64,000 bases of DNA. Source: Balamuthia mandrillaris. Lineage: Eukaryota; Discosea; Longamoebia; Balamuthiidae. Each line of letters begins with the position of its first letter. The first letter of the stretch is position 1. Below the pieces are notes generated by a model. The model did not search any database. It worked only from the letters and a program-made list of their open reading frames with translations, and had not been told where the DNA came from. The stretch is from positions 5,001 through 69,000 of the forward strand of contig JAVKOQ010000148.1 in NCBI GenBank assembly GCA_031835245.1, written 5' to 3'. A program made the translations under genes and the position numbers. Below are positions 25,347 to 36,882 of the stretch, one piece after another.

Positions 25347-27593
25347 TCAAACCTTTCTCTCTTCTTGCAGGCGACGCTGCAATACGTGCTTCAGCGGTTT
25401 GTTGTTTTGATTCTTTGGGATCTCGTTCGTCATAACAACTCTCTGCGGACACTTGTACAGAGCCAAATGTCGTTGGCACCACTCCACCAGTTGCTTCTCT
25501 GTCAGCTCTGTTCCTTCGTGATTGTCATTCCGCACCACGAACGCTACAATGTCCTGTCCACTAAGATCAGGTTTCATGTCTCCCACCACTGCTGCTTCCT
25601 TGACCCCTGGAGAAAAGAGAGAGGAGTAAAAAGAGAGTTGAGTGCGCATGCAGCAAACTCATACCGGTACCATACCTTTGTGCCAGTGCAGTACATCCTC
25701 TAACTCCCGTGGATAGACTTTGATACCTATTTGAGAGAGAAGGAAAAAAAAAGGTCAAAAGCAAGCCACACACAAATGGTTACCTTCTCGTCCGATCCTT
25801 GCCGTAGCGGGGACAAAAAAGCGAAGAGAAGAGAAGAGACAAACCTGAAGGTGGGTTGATAACATCCTTGATACGGCTCAACAAGAATAGGTACCCTTCA
25901 TGGTCCACATAACCAACGTCGCCTGCACGTTCAGAAAGAAAGTCAACACCAGGGTATCGGATGGTGGCAGCCATGAGACTAACCTGTGTGGAACCAGCCA
26001 TTTTTCAAGACTGCCATCGTCTCATGTGGTTGGTTGAAATAACCACTCATCATGTTTGGCGTCTTAACCACAATCTCTCCTTCTTCTTCCGGCCCACATT
26101 CAGAGCCATCCTTTCCCACAATCTTGAGCTTGGCCTCGAACAGCAACCGGCCACACGACTCCAATCGTTTCAGCTGCTGCACGGATGGGTTCTGAGGATG
26201 ATCGTCCTCAGTCAAAGCCGTCACACCAACGCATTCTGTGAGGCCGTAGGTTTGAATAATGGCGGTGTTGGGCAGCGATTTGATGACCTGCTGCAGGACC
26301 CGTACAGGTATGGTACCACCAACATAGACCATGACTTGTAGTTTTTCGGCGATGCGTTGTTTGGTATGTGGGTCAAGACGCGCAAAGCTGTGCATCACAC
26401 CTGGCATGAACAGCGCATGAGTTGCGCCATGTTGCAGCATTGCTTCGATGTAGCCTTCAAAGTCATTGCTTCCCAACAACACAGCCTTTCCACCTGTTTC
26501 GAATAGAAAGAAAAGTACATCAGAGGTTTGGTGGCAAACGTTGAAATGCTTGCGTCATTGCAAGCACTTTTGCACCAACGTGGAGAGATATTTTACTGAC
26601 CAGCAGCAAAGATACTGGCTATCAGATCCACAGAGCCTATCCAAGCACAGAGATTGGTCAAACATATGACGCTTTGTGGTGTGAAGCGAAACAGGTTGCG
26701 CGAGACGAGAGCTACCACAGCCCGATGAGAATAGGCAGCTGCCTTTGGGAACCCTGTTGTGCCTGACGTTATGAACATTGTTGCTATGTCCGTTTCGCTT
26801 ATCTCTTCTTCCTCCAATTCCTTCACTTTGCCCTCGTCAAACTTGTTAACCAGCTCATCATAGTCATGAAAGGCATAAGAAGAAGAAGGAGAAGTCGACA
26901 GGTGGCTCTTTCTTGCTGTTCCAACTTTAGAGGAGAGGGATACCATGTGTTGTACATGACGGAGGGACGGTTTGATGTCCATCAGGGTGGGTATCATCGT
27001 CTCATGCACGACCAAAACGCGAGCTAGTGTATTGTTTATGACGTTGGTGAGTTCCGTCCGTGAGAACAGGTGCACTGCTGGACATGTCACCGCCCCAAGT
27101 TTAGCATTTGCATAGTACATCTTTTTGTTTAATATTTGTTTGTTGATACCAAAACAAAAGAAGGGAAGGAAGAGAAAGTGGTGAACGGAAAAGGGGATGG
27201 CCGGCAGTAACATACCTCTACATAGCGTGGGTCGTTGGGAGAGAGAACAGCAACGTGGTCACATCTGCGCACCCCAAAAACGTGTTTCATGGCACAGGCA
27301 ACTGCTGTGGTCCTCCTGTCGAACCGCTCAAAAGTGTAGCGCTGGTCCTCAAACGCAAGGCAGGTGTTCTTTGGGTGCAGCCGATGGGGATGGGCCAGTA
27401 TGTCTCTCATTGTGTAGGTGGTGCGCACCCCGCTACCCAACCTGCTCCAGGAGGTAAGGAGAGGCAAAGGCCTGCTCACCATGCCCACAGGAGTAGCTAC
27501 TACCCGCATCAAACGGGAAGCAACAGGCTGGGTAAGTACCACCGTTTCCCGTCTCATCTCTAGGCAGAAGCGGCAACAACAGTTTTTGATCAT
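25347..27593 (-). CDS. AMP-forming acyl-CoA synthetase (ANL superfamily)
   Basis: Six exons (27593-27216, 27120-26601, 26493-25984, 25922-25845, 25726-25676, 25606-25347) encode 598 aa. It activates a carboxylic or fatty acid to its CoA ester with ATP. Motifs: P-loop TSGTTGFPKAAAYSH, VMVYVGGTIP (A4 region), YGLTECVG (A5), GWFHTGDVGYVDHEGYLFL (A7), RIKDVINPPSGIKVYPRELE (A8) and the catalytic Lys context in the C-terminal lobe, PKNQNNKPLKH. The N-terminus (MIKNCCCRF then MRRETVVLTQPVASRLMRVV) is Arg-rich with few acids and could be a mitochondrial presequence. Chain-length specificity cannot be read. The 4th exon encodes the A7/A8 hinge and the 5th is only 51 bp. Confidence 0.9.
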
Positions 27594-27614
27594 CAAATGA
27601 CTCCTCTGAAGATA

Positions 27615-27707
27615 TTGGAATACCCCTCGTAATTATACGGCACAACACAACTAACGAGAAAAGCAACAGGGAAATGTTGGAATACCCCTCGTAATTATAC
27701 GGCACAA
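27615..27707. repeat. Two identical 31-bp direct repeats upstream of the acyl-CoA synthetase
   Basis: TTGGAATACCCCTCGTAATT with the following TATACGGCACAA occurs at 27615-27645 and again, identical, at 27677-27707, with a 31-bp spacer, so the period is 62 bp. Both lie within 120 bp of the acyl-CoA synthetase start (27593), in the spot where its promoter must be. They could be duplicated activator sites or a recent tandem duplication. Confidence 0.65.
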
Positions 27708-27828
27708 AAATTGTTCTGCGTAAGTGCGTGTGCTCTTGCCACAGGGAGGATGTACAATACATATTCAAGAGAAGATTGTATTCATTGCTGCTACCTATCT
27801 AGGCGCAGTGTGTTGTGCGGGCTGATTT

Positions 27829-30007
27829 TTACATAGCTTCGTTGATTATTTCAACGGTACTGCCAAGATCCTCCTTCTGCTGACATACCATCTTAAAGAT
27901 AGGAAGCACCTTGCTGCCCTTTATCACTTGCACATCACCATCTTCAAAGTGATAGTACAGTCTCAACTTGCCTTCCTCCTGCTTCAGCACTATCTTCGTA
28001 ATGATTCTCACTTTGCCTCCTGTTATTAAAAAGGACATCGTCACATGCCCGCAAGTAGAAGAATGTAAGAAAAGAGAAAAACACGAAAACATAAGGAAAG
28101 AACAAATCGTGACAATCGGAACAACCCTCATGATCATCCGCAGCAACACCTTTGAGCATCACGTGCTTCCCAGAGTCTTTTCTAGGCACCTGTCTACCCT
28201 CTCTGATTTCCCGTTCCCTTGCCGCCGCCATCAGTGCATCCCATCCTTTGGCATTGTTGTTGTTCAGCAAAGAGAGGAAAAAAGAGAAAAGAGAAAAGAG
28301 AACCTTTGGTGGCCTTGTCTTCTTCAGGAAGACGAACGAGTTTGGTAAGAACCCATGGGAATTGCTTGTTGAGATCTTCCTCGAGGGTGGCCTGCCATTC
28401 CCCTTGCAGTTCTGCACAACCGTCGTGGTCAACGTTAAGACGGACTGTACACACCACCATTCTTTCATTGGGAACTTCACTAATAAAACCCCACAACCAT
28501 GTGCTGTGATTTTAAAAAGGGTTAGGTGACGTTAGAAACAAATAACAAAAACAGGAAAGCGGGGGAGATGCACAAAGATGCCATGTGCTTGGTTCTAGCA
28601 GAGGGAGTCATGTTAAGTTTGCGGTTAAGGATCAACTTGATTTGTACGCAGAGGCCAACCTTCGGCCCATCGTTGCGTTCATCATACCACACCTATATTA
28701 CAGTTGAAACCCTTCCTTAATACGAAATAAAATATTACAAAGAAGCAGAAGTAAGGAAGCTAGGTGTGGAATATCCTTGGCTTGCTAAAAGGTTACCTCT
28801 AACTGGTCTGCCCAAAGCGCCCCTCCAAAATCGCGTTCGTGTTGCAGCATCCTTTCGTCTTGATGGTAGCCATCACCCACAAAATTAGGTAAGGTTCTAG
28901 GTCTCTCGCTAGGAGATAGCTGACGAGGAAAAACAACTACAGTTTGTTACAGAAATGCAAAGAGGTTCTCTCTTTAGCATATCAGTACTGCAGCATATAT
29001 GAGGTTGGTTTGTACCTGCTCCACACGAGCGAAGATAGGCTGCTACTTGATCGTGTCCATATTTTTCGGCCTGTAATACATTTAATCAGCAGATTGCGCT
29101 TTTGTGAAGCAAGAACAAAGAGAGCGAGAGAGAAAAGCAAAGGAGGAGAAAAGAAAATAACTGGCATACCATTTTAAGGGGTGTGACGTCAAGGTAGCCT
29201 TTGATGTTAACATCGGCACCGAACTGTACGAAAAGTCGAACATATGGCAGGTCGCCGTGGCATGCAGCGAAGTGCAGCACCGTCTTTTGCATAACCACCA
29301 ATCAAAATAAGAATAGACGAGAAAGTGCTCACGCATGAGAGACCTTGTACGCTACCTCTTTGTAACGGTTCGCGACGCTCCAATCGATGGCCACACCCTG
29401 TGTTACGTTTGGAATATAAGACCACTAAATTCTAAGGTACAACATATGCCATGTAAGACTGAAAACTTACCTCTTCGCGGCAAGCCTCAAGAAGACGACG
29501 TAAGGACCGTTGGTTTCTTCTCAGGTAGCCCAGATAGATAGGAGTACAGCCACTTCTCTCCGTTGTTTCAAGGTTGGGGTTGGCGCCATGCTGGATCAAT
29601 GGCTTGATGCAGTTAACTATGTTATGACAAAGAGCACAGTGCAACGGGGTTTCGCCGGCGTCGTTCCTCGCGTTCACGTCAATGCCACCTGATTGCAATA
29701 ATTGCACGACAGCAGCTGCTTCTCCATCGGAGACGGCTTCATGAAGGGCGGTGAAACCTTTGCTCTCGGGGTGCACTTCCCTTTCCTCTTCTTCCTCCTC
29801 GTCAGGATCGATCATGTCGTTGCTGAAAGCCTTCTGTTGGAGGAAAGCGTCCTGCACGCGAAGCACCAGGTCTCTCTTCTCGCGGCAGTCCTCGTGGTCC
29901 ACGCCCATTGCCTCCAGCAGCAGACGCAAGTCCATTTCGGACCAGAGGTTGAGATCGTGGCTCGACCCCTGAAAGCTGGTACCACTTCCTCCGCTCTTTT
30001 TTTCCAT
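27829..30007 (-). CDS. Ankyrin-repeat protein with an unrecognised C-terminal domain
   Basis: Exons 30007-29471, 29397-29356, 29283-29170 and 29070-29016 encode an acidic N-terminus and ankyrin repeats (GFTALHEAVSDGEAAAVVQL, GETPLHCALCHNIVNCI, TVLHFAACHGDLPYVRLF, AEKYGHDQVAAYLRS). Downstream exons 28938?-28797, 28692-28574, 28503-28304, 28245-28126 and 28019-27829 give a second domain (VGDGYHQDERMLQHERDFGG, WYDERNDGPKVGLCVQIK, WLWGFISEVPNERMVVCTVR, LRLYYHFEDGDVQVI). The join between exon 4 and the 28.9 kb exon is unresolved: the obvious splice shifts frame, and only a 31-bp intron would keep it. So it may be two genes. The last exon vaguely recalls CapZ-alpha (HYYEDGNVQL), but the rest does not, and I assign no function. 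Confidence 0.6.
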
Positions 30008-30076
30008 TTCGTCTATTGTTGTTTGAATGAAAGAAAACAGGCTCAGTTTGGCTTGCTATGTTTTTAGTCAGAGAGG

Positions 30077-30152
<76 letters not shown>

Positions 30153-30591
30153 CATAGAACGAAGAAAGGGACACACGAAAGAAAAGAAGGAGAGGAGAGA
30201 CGTTGGAAGAAGGGGAGGGCAGAACCGTTGTTAAGCACTGGTGATGTAGCAGAACGGTGTTGGATTTTCTCGAGCAAAACGACCAAATGAAAAAAAAAAA
30301 GCGTAGCAGACCACCAAAACAAAGCAAACAAACAAACAAACAAACAAACAAAAAAAAAAACGTAGCACGTTTCTCTTACGCTGCGAATATTTGCAAGAAG
30401 CGTCTTTTCCTAAACGAGGCATTTTATTCAGTGGACCACAGCAAGGGGTGCATTGCACCTTTCCTTTGCAGCGCAGATGTGTTATTTGTACAGGAGGCGG
30501 CAGGTGGGAAACAGAGGGATTGGAGGAAAAGAGGGGAGTCCAATAAAAATAATAAATAGAAAACAAAAACAAAAACAAAAAAAAAAGAGAG
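30008..30591. other. Spacer between ankyrin and CLU-domain genes
   Basis: 584 bp upstream of the ankyrin gene. It holds an 80-bp GA tract (30070-30150) and a (CAAA)n tract (30325-30352). No coding exon or RNA gene is recognised. Confidence 0.5.
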
Positions 30592-33541
30592 TCAACCTAC
30601 GTGCTCTTGGTGCTCCTCCTTTCCGTCTTCTGGGGGAGCTTCATCGGTGGGCAACTCCTCTTGTGCTGGGCTGGTCGTGGTTAGGAATCCTTCTTCGTTA
30701 TCTTGAGCGCGAAGCAACAAGAGCCGCTCCTCCTCGGTGAGCTCCTCGGAGGAGACTAGCAACGTGGGTGAGGACACCAGGTCGATCTCTTCCCTGGCCC
30801 TTCGTTCAAAGTCCTTGTCGTTCATCGTGAGGAGGTAGGCAAAGTCCTTTGGAGAGCCATGTCGCGACATAGAAGAGGGGGTAGCCGAAGAGGCACGAGG
30901 AGAGGCTGAAGGATCGGGTACGGAGGAGGGTGAATAAGACGAAGAAGACGCAGATGGAGAAGAAACAAAAGAAGAGGAAGATGAAGAGCCAAAAATGGAG
31001 GGACTGGAAGAGGAAGCAGAATTGCCAAAAGAATTGGAAAAGATATGACGAAGTGACTTCCTCGTCCTAAGGCTGGAGGTTTTCGCGCTTTTCTTGTTGT
31101 TATCAAGATCGTTGTGGAAGGGAAGTGATGAGGGGCATGATGCAGTCCGCGATGCCTGAATAGGAGTAGCATTTAATGCTAAACTTCTTTTGCTGGTGCT
31201 GCTGCCGTTGGTTAAGGAAGTAGGATCTAAGTAAGCAGCTGCTTTGTACCTCTCTGCCTCAGTTTTGGTAAGAATGTCTTGCCAAGCAGTTGGTATATCG
31301 TCGGAGAGAGATCTTTGGTGCGGAATAGGACGACGATGGTCGAGGTGGTGTATGGCTGTTACTTGTTGCTGCTGTTTCTCCTCTTCTTTTTCTTCTTGCT
31401 CCTCCGCCTTTTTCGCTTCCTCCTCCCGTATCCTTTCCTTTTCTTTGGCCACTGTGCAAAGTGAGCTGCGAAGGAAGAAGCGTTCTGCTTCTTTGTCGTT
31501 GCCACATTTGAGAGTGAGAAAGTTGCCATACTCTTGAAGACATGCCACGTTGGTCGGATCTATCTCCAACGAACGTAGATAAAACTCTTCAGCTTCATCT
31601 ATCTTCGAGCACTTATCTAAACATGAAGTATTAGTAAGGAGAAGGAGGAGGAAGAGGAGGAGGAGGAGGAGAGATACAAACTGCGTACCTAAGAATTGAG
31701 CATATTGGAAACAGCAAAAACTATCCATGGGATTGGCGGTTATGGCCCTAAGGTAATAGCTGTTGGCCCGTTGGGCCATCTCGTTCTCAAATGAGAAGTG
31801 TATGTCAGCGAGGTTGTTCAATGACCCTTCCATGAAGCGCATTGCCATCTCAGCACAGTAACAGAGCACGTCGCTGTTGTTTGGTTCCACGCTCAACACT
31901 TCTGCTCGTTTAAAGCATGTCTTAGAAGAAAGCAGAATAAAGAAGTAAATGATATTGAACATTCATTTTACCTTCAAACTTTTCAGTTGCTCTTTTGAAG
32001 AAACGTTCAGCATTGATAGGATTAGAAGCAAACAGCATGTTTCCTTTCAAATATAGCGACATTCCTGTTTCATAATTTAAACAAAAGGTCAGTCCACATT
32101 CAACAAAAAGGAGAAGAAATTAACAGAACCTTGAGCATGAGATATGATGTTCATGTGTTTCACTCGTAAGCCCATCTCCTCCATGTCAGTATAATCCAGT
32201 GGCTGCTCTCCTCTTGTGCTCCAAAAGTTTTTGTTGGTGGAAAACTCTTTGATGACGCGTCGACTGAACTTGAGGCCACACAGCTTTTGTACTCGATTGA
32301 ACAAAAGTAATTTTCCGTCCATGCTCGCATCTGAAAAGGAGTCTAATATCGACTTGAGAGGAAAGTTCTCCGCTGCTTCTTCCGGCGTAAGCGCCAATTC
32401 AAACTTGCTGCATAACAGAAAGAAAAAACACAAATGAGATTTTAGCGATAATATAGGAACGTAAAACAAAGGAAAGACAAACCGCATAAGACTTATTTTT
32501 AAATTTTTGGTCCAGTATTCTTCTGAGTGGTCGCTGTGACCAATGATGAGGTTAAGATAGTCGATTACAAGGCGATGATACGGCTCTTCCAGCGGCAACT
32601 TGAGTTCTCTCATGCGCTCTCTTAGCCTCAATCTGAGGTTGGTCTTCACGATCCTTGCGCACATCTCTACCAGCAATAACGTCTTACAGTCAATGTCAGT
32701 CATGTAACGACTGTAACGTGTTGTAAGTTGAAGCCAGTAAGAAGCAATAGAAGCAGGAAGAGGAGCACGAGGAAAAAGTACGGTACCGTAACATGCCAAG
32801 ATATCGAATGTTAATGCCTTTACTGTGGAGAGCTTCCGTAAGACTAAAATTTTCTAGACCATCCGTCTTCTGCCTCGCTTCCTTGATCATGATGCTGAGG
32901 ATGTCAGCATAGGAAGGAATGACTACGGAAATGAGATGACGAGTGGCCGCCTTGATTTCCTCGTTGTGTTGCTCCATGTCAAAGTGCTTGATGAAGCCGC
33001 TGAACGCATCCGAGCAGAGAGGTTTGGGCCATTCTCTCACAAACTCGGGTCGCAGCAAACGGAACAAATGAGCCATTTGGACACTATTTGTTCATGGGTT
33101 AGAGAAGAAGAAAGAAGAAAGGAGAAAGGAGAAAGAAGAAAGAAGAGGAAAGAGGAGACATACCCAGGTTTAGGAAACTCGGGAGGAAAAACACGCGAAA
33201 AGTCCAACAGATAAAAGCGACCATCCGAACCCTTATGTCCTTCCAGATCAGCAGGGGCATGTAGGAACTTGGCGTTCCAGCGATGAACTCCTGCCTTATG
33301 ACCTTTGATGTTGAGCTTCTCTGCCAGTCTCTTCATCTTTCGGTTCATTTCTGCATCTTTCGCATGAACTGTCCGACCTTGTTGAGTTTAATTAAGAAAG
33401 AAATCAGGTGGTTTGCTCAAATAAGAGACCGTTGGGGAGTCGCAGTACCATAGTCGTTGGAACCATAGACGATGGTGTGGCGGTTGATTGGAAGAACCGA
33501 CATTGCTATCAATCTGAATCCTGTTGAAATAAAACGTCAAA

Positions 33542-33587
<46 letters not shown>

Positions 33588-35337
33588 ATACAAAGTATGG
33601 CTTGTGAGATGTACCTCGATAGTCGATGAGAGCCATGATCGGGAGGCACAAGTCCAACTTCTCTTTCTCAAGAGCATTGAAGCAAGCCATGAGACCTTTG
33701 AGCTCATGTCCCGCCACTTTAGCCGCCGCATAGTCCGAGCGATAGAGACCTCTCGCATCCAGCGCGAACTTGAAGAGAATGTTATGGACGATGTACTTCT
33801 CTCCTCCAACAATCCCACCCAACTCCGTCGGTCGAATAGTCTTCTTGTCGGGGGGCACGAAGGCCTCCGAAATTATGATGCGACCATAGCTGCAGGATGA
33901 GTAGATAAAGTCTTGGGCCAAGTGGATGAGGGCTCGGTTGACGTCGTACATTTGTTTTAGCGGAGTGTTGAGGTCAAAGGCTCTAAGCTCGCCCACTATG
34001 GACTGGAAACGCTCGTTCCAGTCCCCTAATCCGACTCCTTCTTCTCGGTGTTGTTGTGGTTGGGGAGGCAAGCTCTCCCCCTTTTCCTTTCCTTTGTCCC
34101 TTTGCCTTGGCATTGATGATGAGCATGAAGGACTAGTTTTGCTCGAAGAAGGAGAAGAAATGTCGTTCGCTTTGTTGGAGTTTTTACTTTCTTTTTGGTG
34201 ATCTTGAGCGTGCTTGGCTTGCTGTTTTTGCTTCTCTCTTGTCAGCACTTCTCGTTCAAAGCGCTCCACTCTATTCAGAAAGTAGGCTTTGGCCGTTTGA
34301 GAGTTCCAACCTCGACTTTCTCCTCCTTCACCGTCGCTCTCGCTTTCTAAAAGATTTGGTTCTGGCTCTTCATAGCCAGAGTCTTGAGTAGCTGTCGTCC
34401 ATGGCGTTGCCGAAGATGTAGAGATTGACGTTGCCGAAGGGGTTGCACTTACTACCAACGGCTCTTCGTAGATTTCAGCTGCCAAAACTGGGTCGATCTG
34501 CTTCACTTCTTTCAGGGCTGGTTGGTCCTCTTGTTTCTCGGCTGGAAGTTGAATTGTTGAGCGCCTTTCCTCGTCATCTTCTCTGCTCTTTTCTTTGACG
34601 TCTTCTTCTTCGGAGGCGGAAGACGACGAGGAGGAAGAAAGAGCAGATGACGACGTATTTAATATATAACAGAGTTGGTAGGCTCCCTTTCGTTGTCTAT
34701 CGCGCTTTCGCCTCCATTTTTGTTCTGCCTCCGTGATGAAATAGCCCTGTCCATCCATTCCCAACGCTTGCTTTCCTTCCACCTCATTCACTGTCGCGTT
34801 CTCTTTTGATTCTGCTTCTTCTCCGACCTTTGTTCGCTGCTCTTTCGTAGATGTCGCCGCTTCTCCTTTTCCTTCTGGTTCGTCTTTGCTTATTTCTTCT
34901 CTCGTTACTATGATCTTCAGTTCCTGTGTTTGTTTCATGTCCATAAATGTTTCATCTTCTTCTTCACCTCTTTCTCCTTCATTTTCGTCTTCTCCTTCTT
35001 CTTGTTCTTTGCCTCTCTCCGGTGACGGTGAAGAACTGGACGTGATCAACGGTTGCGTCAAAATGGCCTCCCTTCTGGCTTGCAACATTTGCTCCAACAA
35101 ACTGTTGTTCTTTTTGTGGTTTCCGGCTTGCTCGTTCGCCGGCTTTGCGTTCTTTTGTTGTTGCTGCTGCGGCGTGTTGTTTGCGGAGGAGGAGCTCTTC
35201 TTCCTCAACGCCAAAGGGCCGTTTTCCGATAGTATCCTTCTTGCCGTTTGTCCGACGGCCCAAGCCGCGCCCAAAGCCATGGCTGTCCCGACCCCCAACA
35301 ACAGCAGCGCAGAAAACGCTTCTTGTGGAGTTTGCAT
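30592..35337 (-). CDS. Membrane-anchored CLU-domain and TPR protein
   Basis: Nine exons (35337-33615, 33520-33449, 33377-33164, 33083-32787, 32710-32483, 32407-32130, 32064-31961, 31920-31689, 31616-30592) encode 1390 aa. Residues 8-28 form a transmembrane or signal anchor (ALLLLGVGTAMALGAAWAVG). A ~400-aa disordered Glu/Ser/Gln region follows. The CLU-like domain has EGHKGSDGRFYLLDFSRVFP, HAKDAEMNRKMKRLAEKLNI and LFRLLRPEFVREWPKPLCSD. C-terminal TPRs (ANSYYLRAITANPMDSFC, AEEFYLRSLEIDPTNVACL) end in a Ser-rich tail. Canonical CLU proteins are cytosolic mRNA-binding factors needed for mitochondrial distribution; an N-terminal membrane anchor is not usual. Exon 7/8 requires a 40-bp intron. Intron 8 is 72 bp, in frame and stop-free. 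Confidence 0.72.
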
Positions 35338-36016
35338 GGTTCTGTTTTTTCCTTGTTCCTTCTTCTGTACAGAATATATAACTGCCTATATAACTACGGA
35401 ACACAAACAAAAAAAAAAAGAAAGAAATTAAGGAAAGGGAGGAGGCAAAGCTTCGGAGACGGACGGTGATACCTTTTGTTTATTTTTTATTTATTTTTTC
35501 CGTGTTATGCTCTCTGAGGATTTCTTGCATTTTTGTAAAAGGGATAGAAGTTAGATGCAACGTGGCCAAACAAAACAAAAAACTTTTTGACCAGGACGGG
35601 AGGGAGGGTCTAGGCGTTACCTTCTATAGCAGTGCTACGTCTTTTTTTTTTTGCTCTTCTTTTTTTTTTTTGCTTCCGTTCTTTACGTCAGGCAAACATA
35701 CTTTTAAAAATTCGAGTACCCTCCAACAACTATTATAGTGGTTTCGATGATCTCTAGCTTGGGGTAATGCAGAAGGCGCGAGCAGCCATTGGAACAAACA
35801 AACTTGGTACAGCAGCGCCACCGTTGCAAACTGCTTGTCCTTTTCGTCTTCTGAAACTTTTCCGGGAAGGTGGCTTACGTGGCACTTCTATATGTCGACA
35901 TTTATTTATCCACGTCGTCACGATTTATGTAGCTCCAGAAATTATTTCAAGTTTCCTTCGAATTTCTGGCAGATATTAAAGGAAAGACAGAGCAACAGAA
36001 AGAAAGGCGGAAGGGA
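35338..36016. other. Divergent promoter region, CLU protein (-) / DUF1772-like (+)
   Basis: 679 bp, T- and A-rich with poly-T runs. It holds no recognised exon. Near the + gene is GATATTAAAGGAAAGACAG. Nothing structured is seen. Confidence 0.45.
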
Positions 36017-36549
36017 ATGGAGCTGAAGCAGGTGTTAGTTCCCACCATCGCACTGACGGGGATGCATGCTGGTGCCCTGTTGTTCGTGTCCACTGTCTCG
36101 GCAAGAGTGTTGATGCATGCCGTGGAACAACGGGACAGCGACCTCATCCAACGCTTCTTCCCTGTATGGTGGCCTGCGGGTCGGGACCTGATGGCCCCGC
36201 TGGGCGCAGCCGCCGCAGCAGCCAACTTTTACTGCTATTACCGCACGCGCCAGCCTCAATTCTCCATCTGCGGGGGCGCCATGCTTGGTATCATCCTCTG
36301 GACCGGGTTGGTGATGGGAGAAAATATTCAGGTAAGCGCTTTTCGCCCTCTCCCTTTCTCTTCTCTCTCTCCCTCCTGCCAAAAACAAGTGGAGGACTCA
36401 TAACACAACACCCTATCCAAAAGGAACTGAGGGAAGGCAGCACGGATGACGTGCTCGAGGTCACCCGCTCGTTTTGCTGGAAACACCACGTGCGAACGGT
36501 TGTCTCTGGCTCTGCATTCCTTACCCTCCTGTACAAAACATTCGCATAA
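36017..36549 (+). CDS. DUF1772-like four-helix membrane protein
   Basis: Two exons (36017-36331, 36424-36549) encode 146 aa. Four hydrophobic segments are visible: TIALTGMHAGALLFVSTVSA, LMAPLGAAAAAANFYCYY, GGAMLGIILWTGLVMGEN and TVVSGSAFLTLLYK. The pattern of a loop with FFPVWWPAGR before helix 2, N after helix 3 and W-x-x-x-H-x-VR before helix 4 (CWKHHVRTVVS) matches the DUF1772 / anthrone-oxygenase-like family. Members are small integral membrane proteins of mostly unknown role. A long CT tract (36558-36595) follows the stop. Confidence 0.65.
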
Positions 36550-36553
36550 ACTG

Positions 36554-36598
<45 letters not shown>

Positions 36599-36882
36599 GT
36601 ACTTGCATTGTCAACGAACTAGAGGGCAATGAAGGGGGTACACTGTTGTTGGTTCGGTGCTTTTGCGGGGAAATGTAAAATCCCCCGAAGGACCAATGAC
36701 ATCGCGAATAAAATCCCCCGGTTGGGAAGGGAAGTTGTGGTGTCGTTAACTCGCCGCCATCTTTTCAACCGGCTTTTCCTTCCGTTTGCTCTTAAAATAA
36801 CGTGTATTCGTTCGTTCGTTCTTGCGACAACCAACAACAACAAACAAGAACTTTTAACAAGCCAGTGAACAGAAACACAGAA
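36550..36882. other. Spacer with CT tract
   Basis: 333 bp between two + strand genes. It holds (CT)n at 36558-36595 and ATTCGTTCGTTCGTTC at 36808-36823. No gene is seen. Confidence 0.45.

Noticed and set aside
27829-28019. F-actin capping protein alpha C-terminus
   Set aside because: Only the EDG-V-Q turn is similar; preceding exons do not follow CapZ-alpha.
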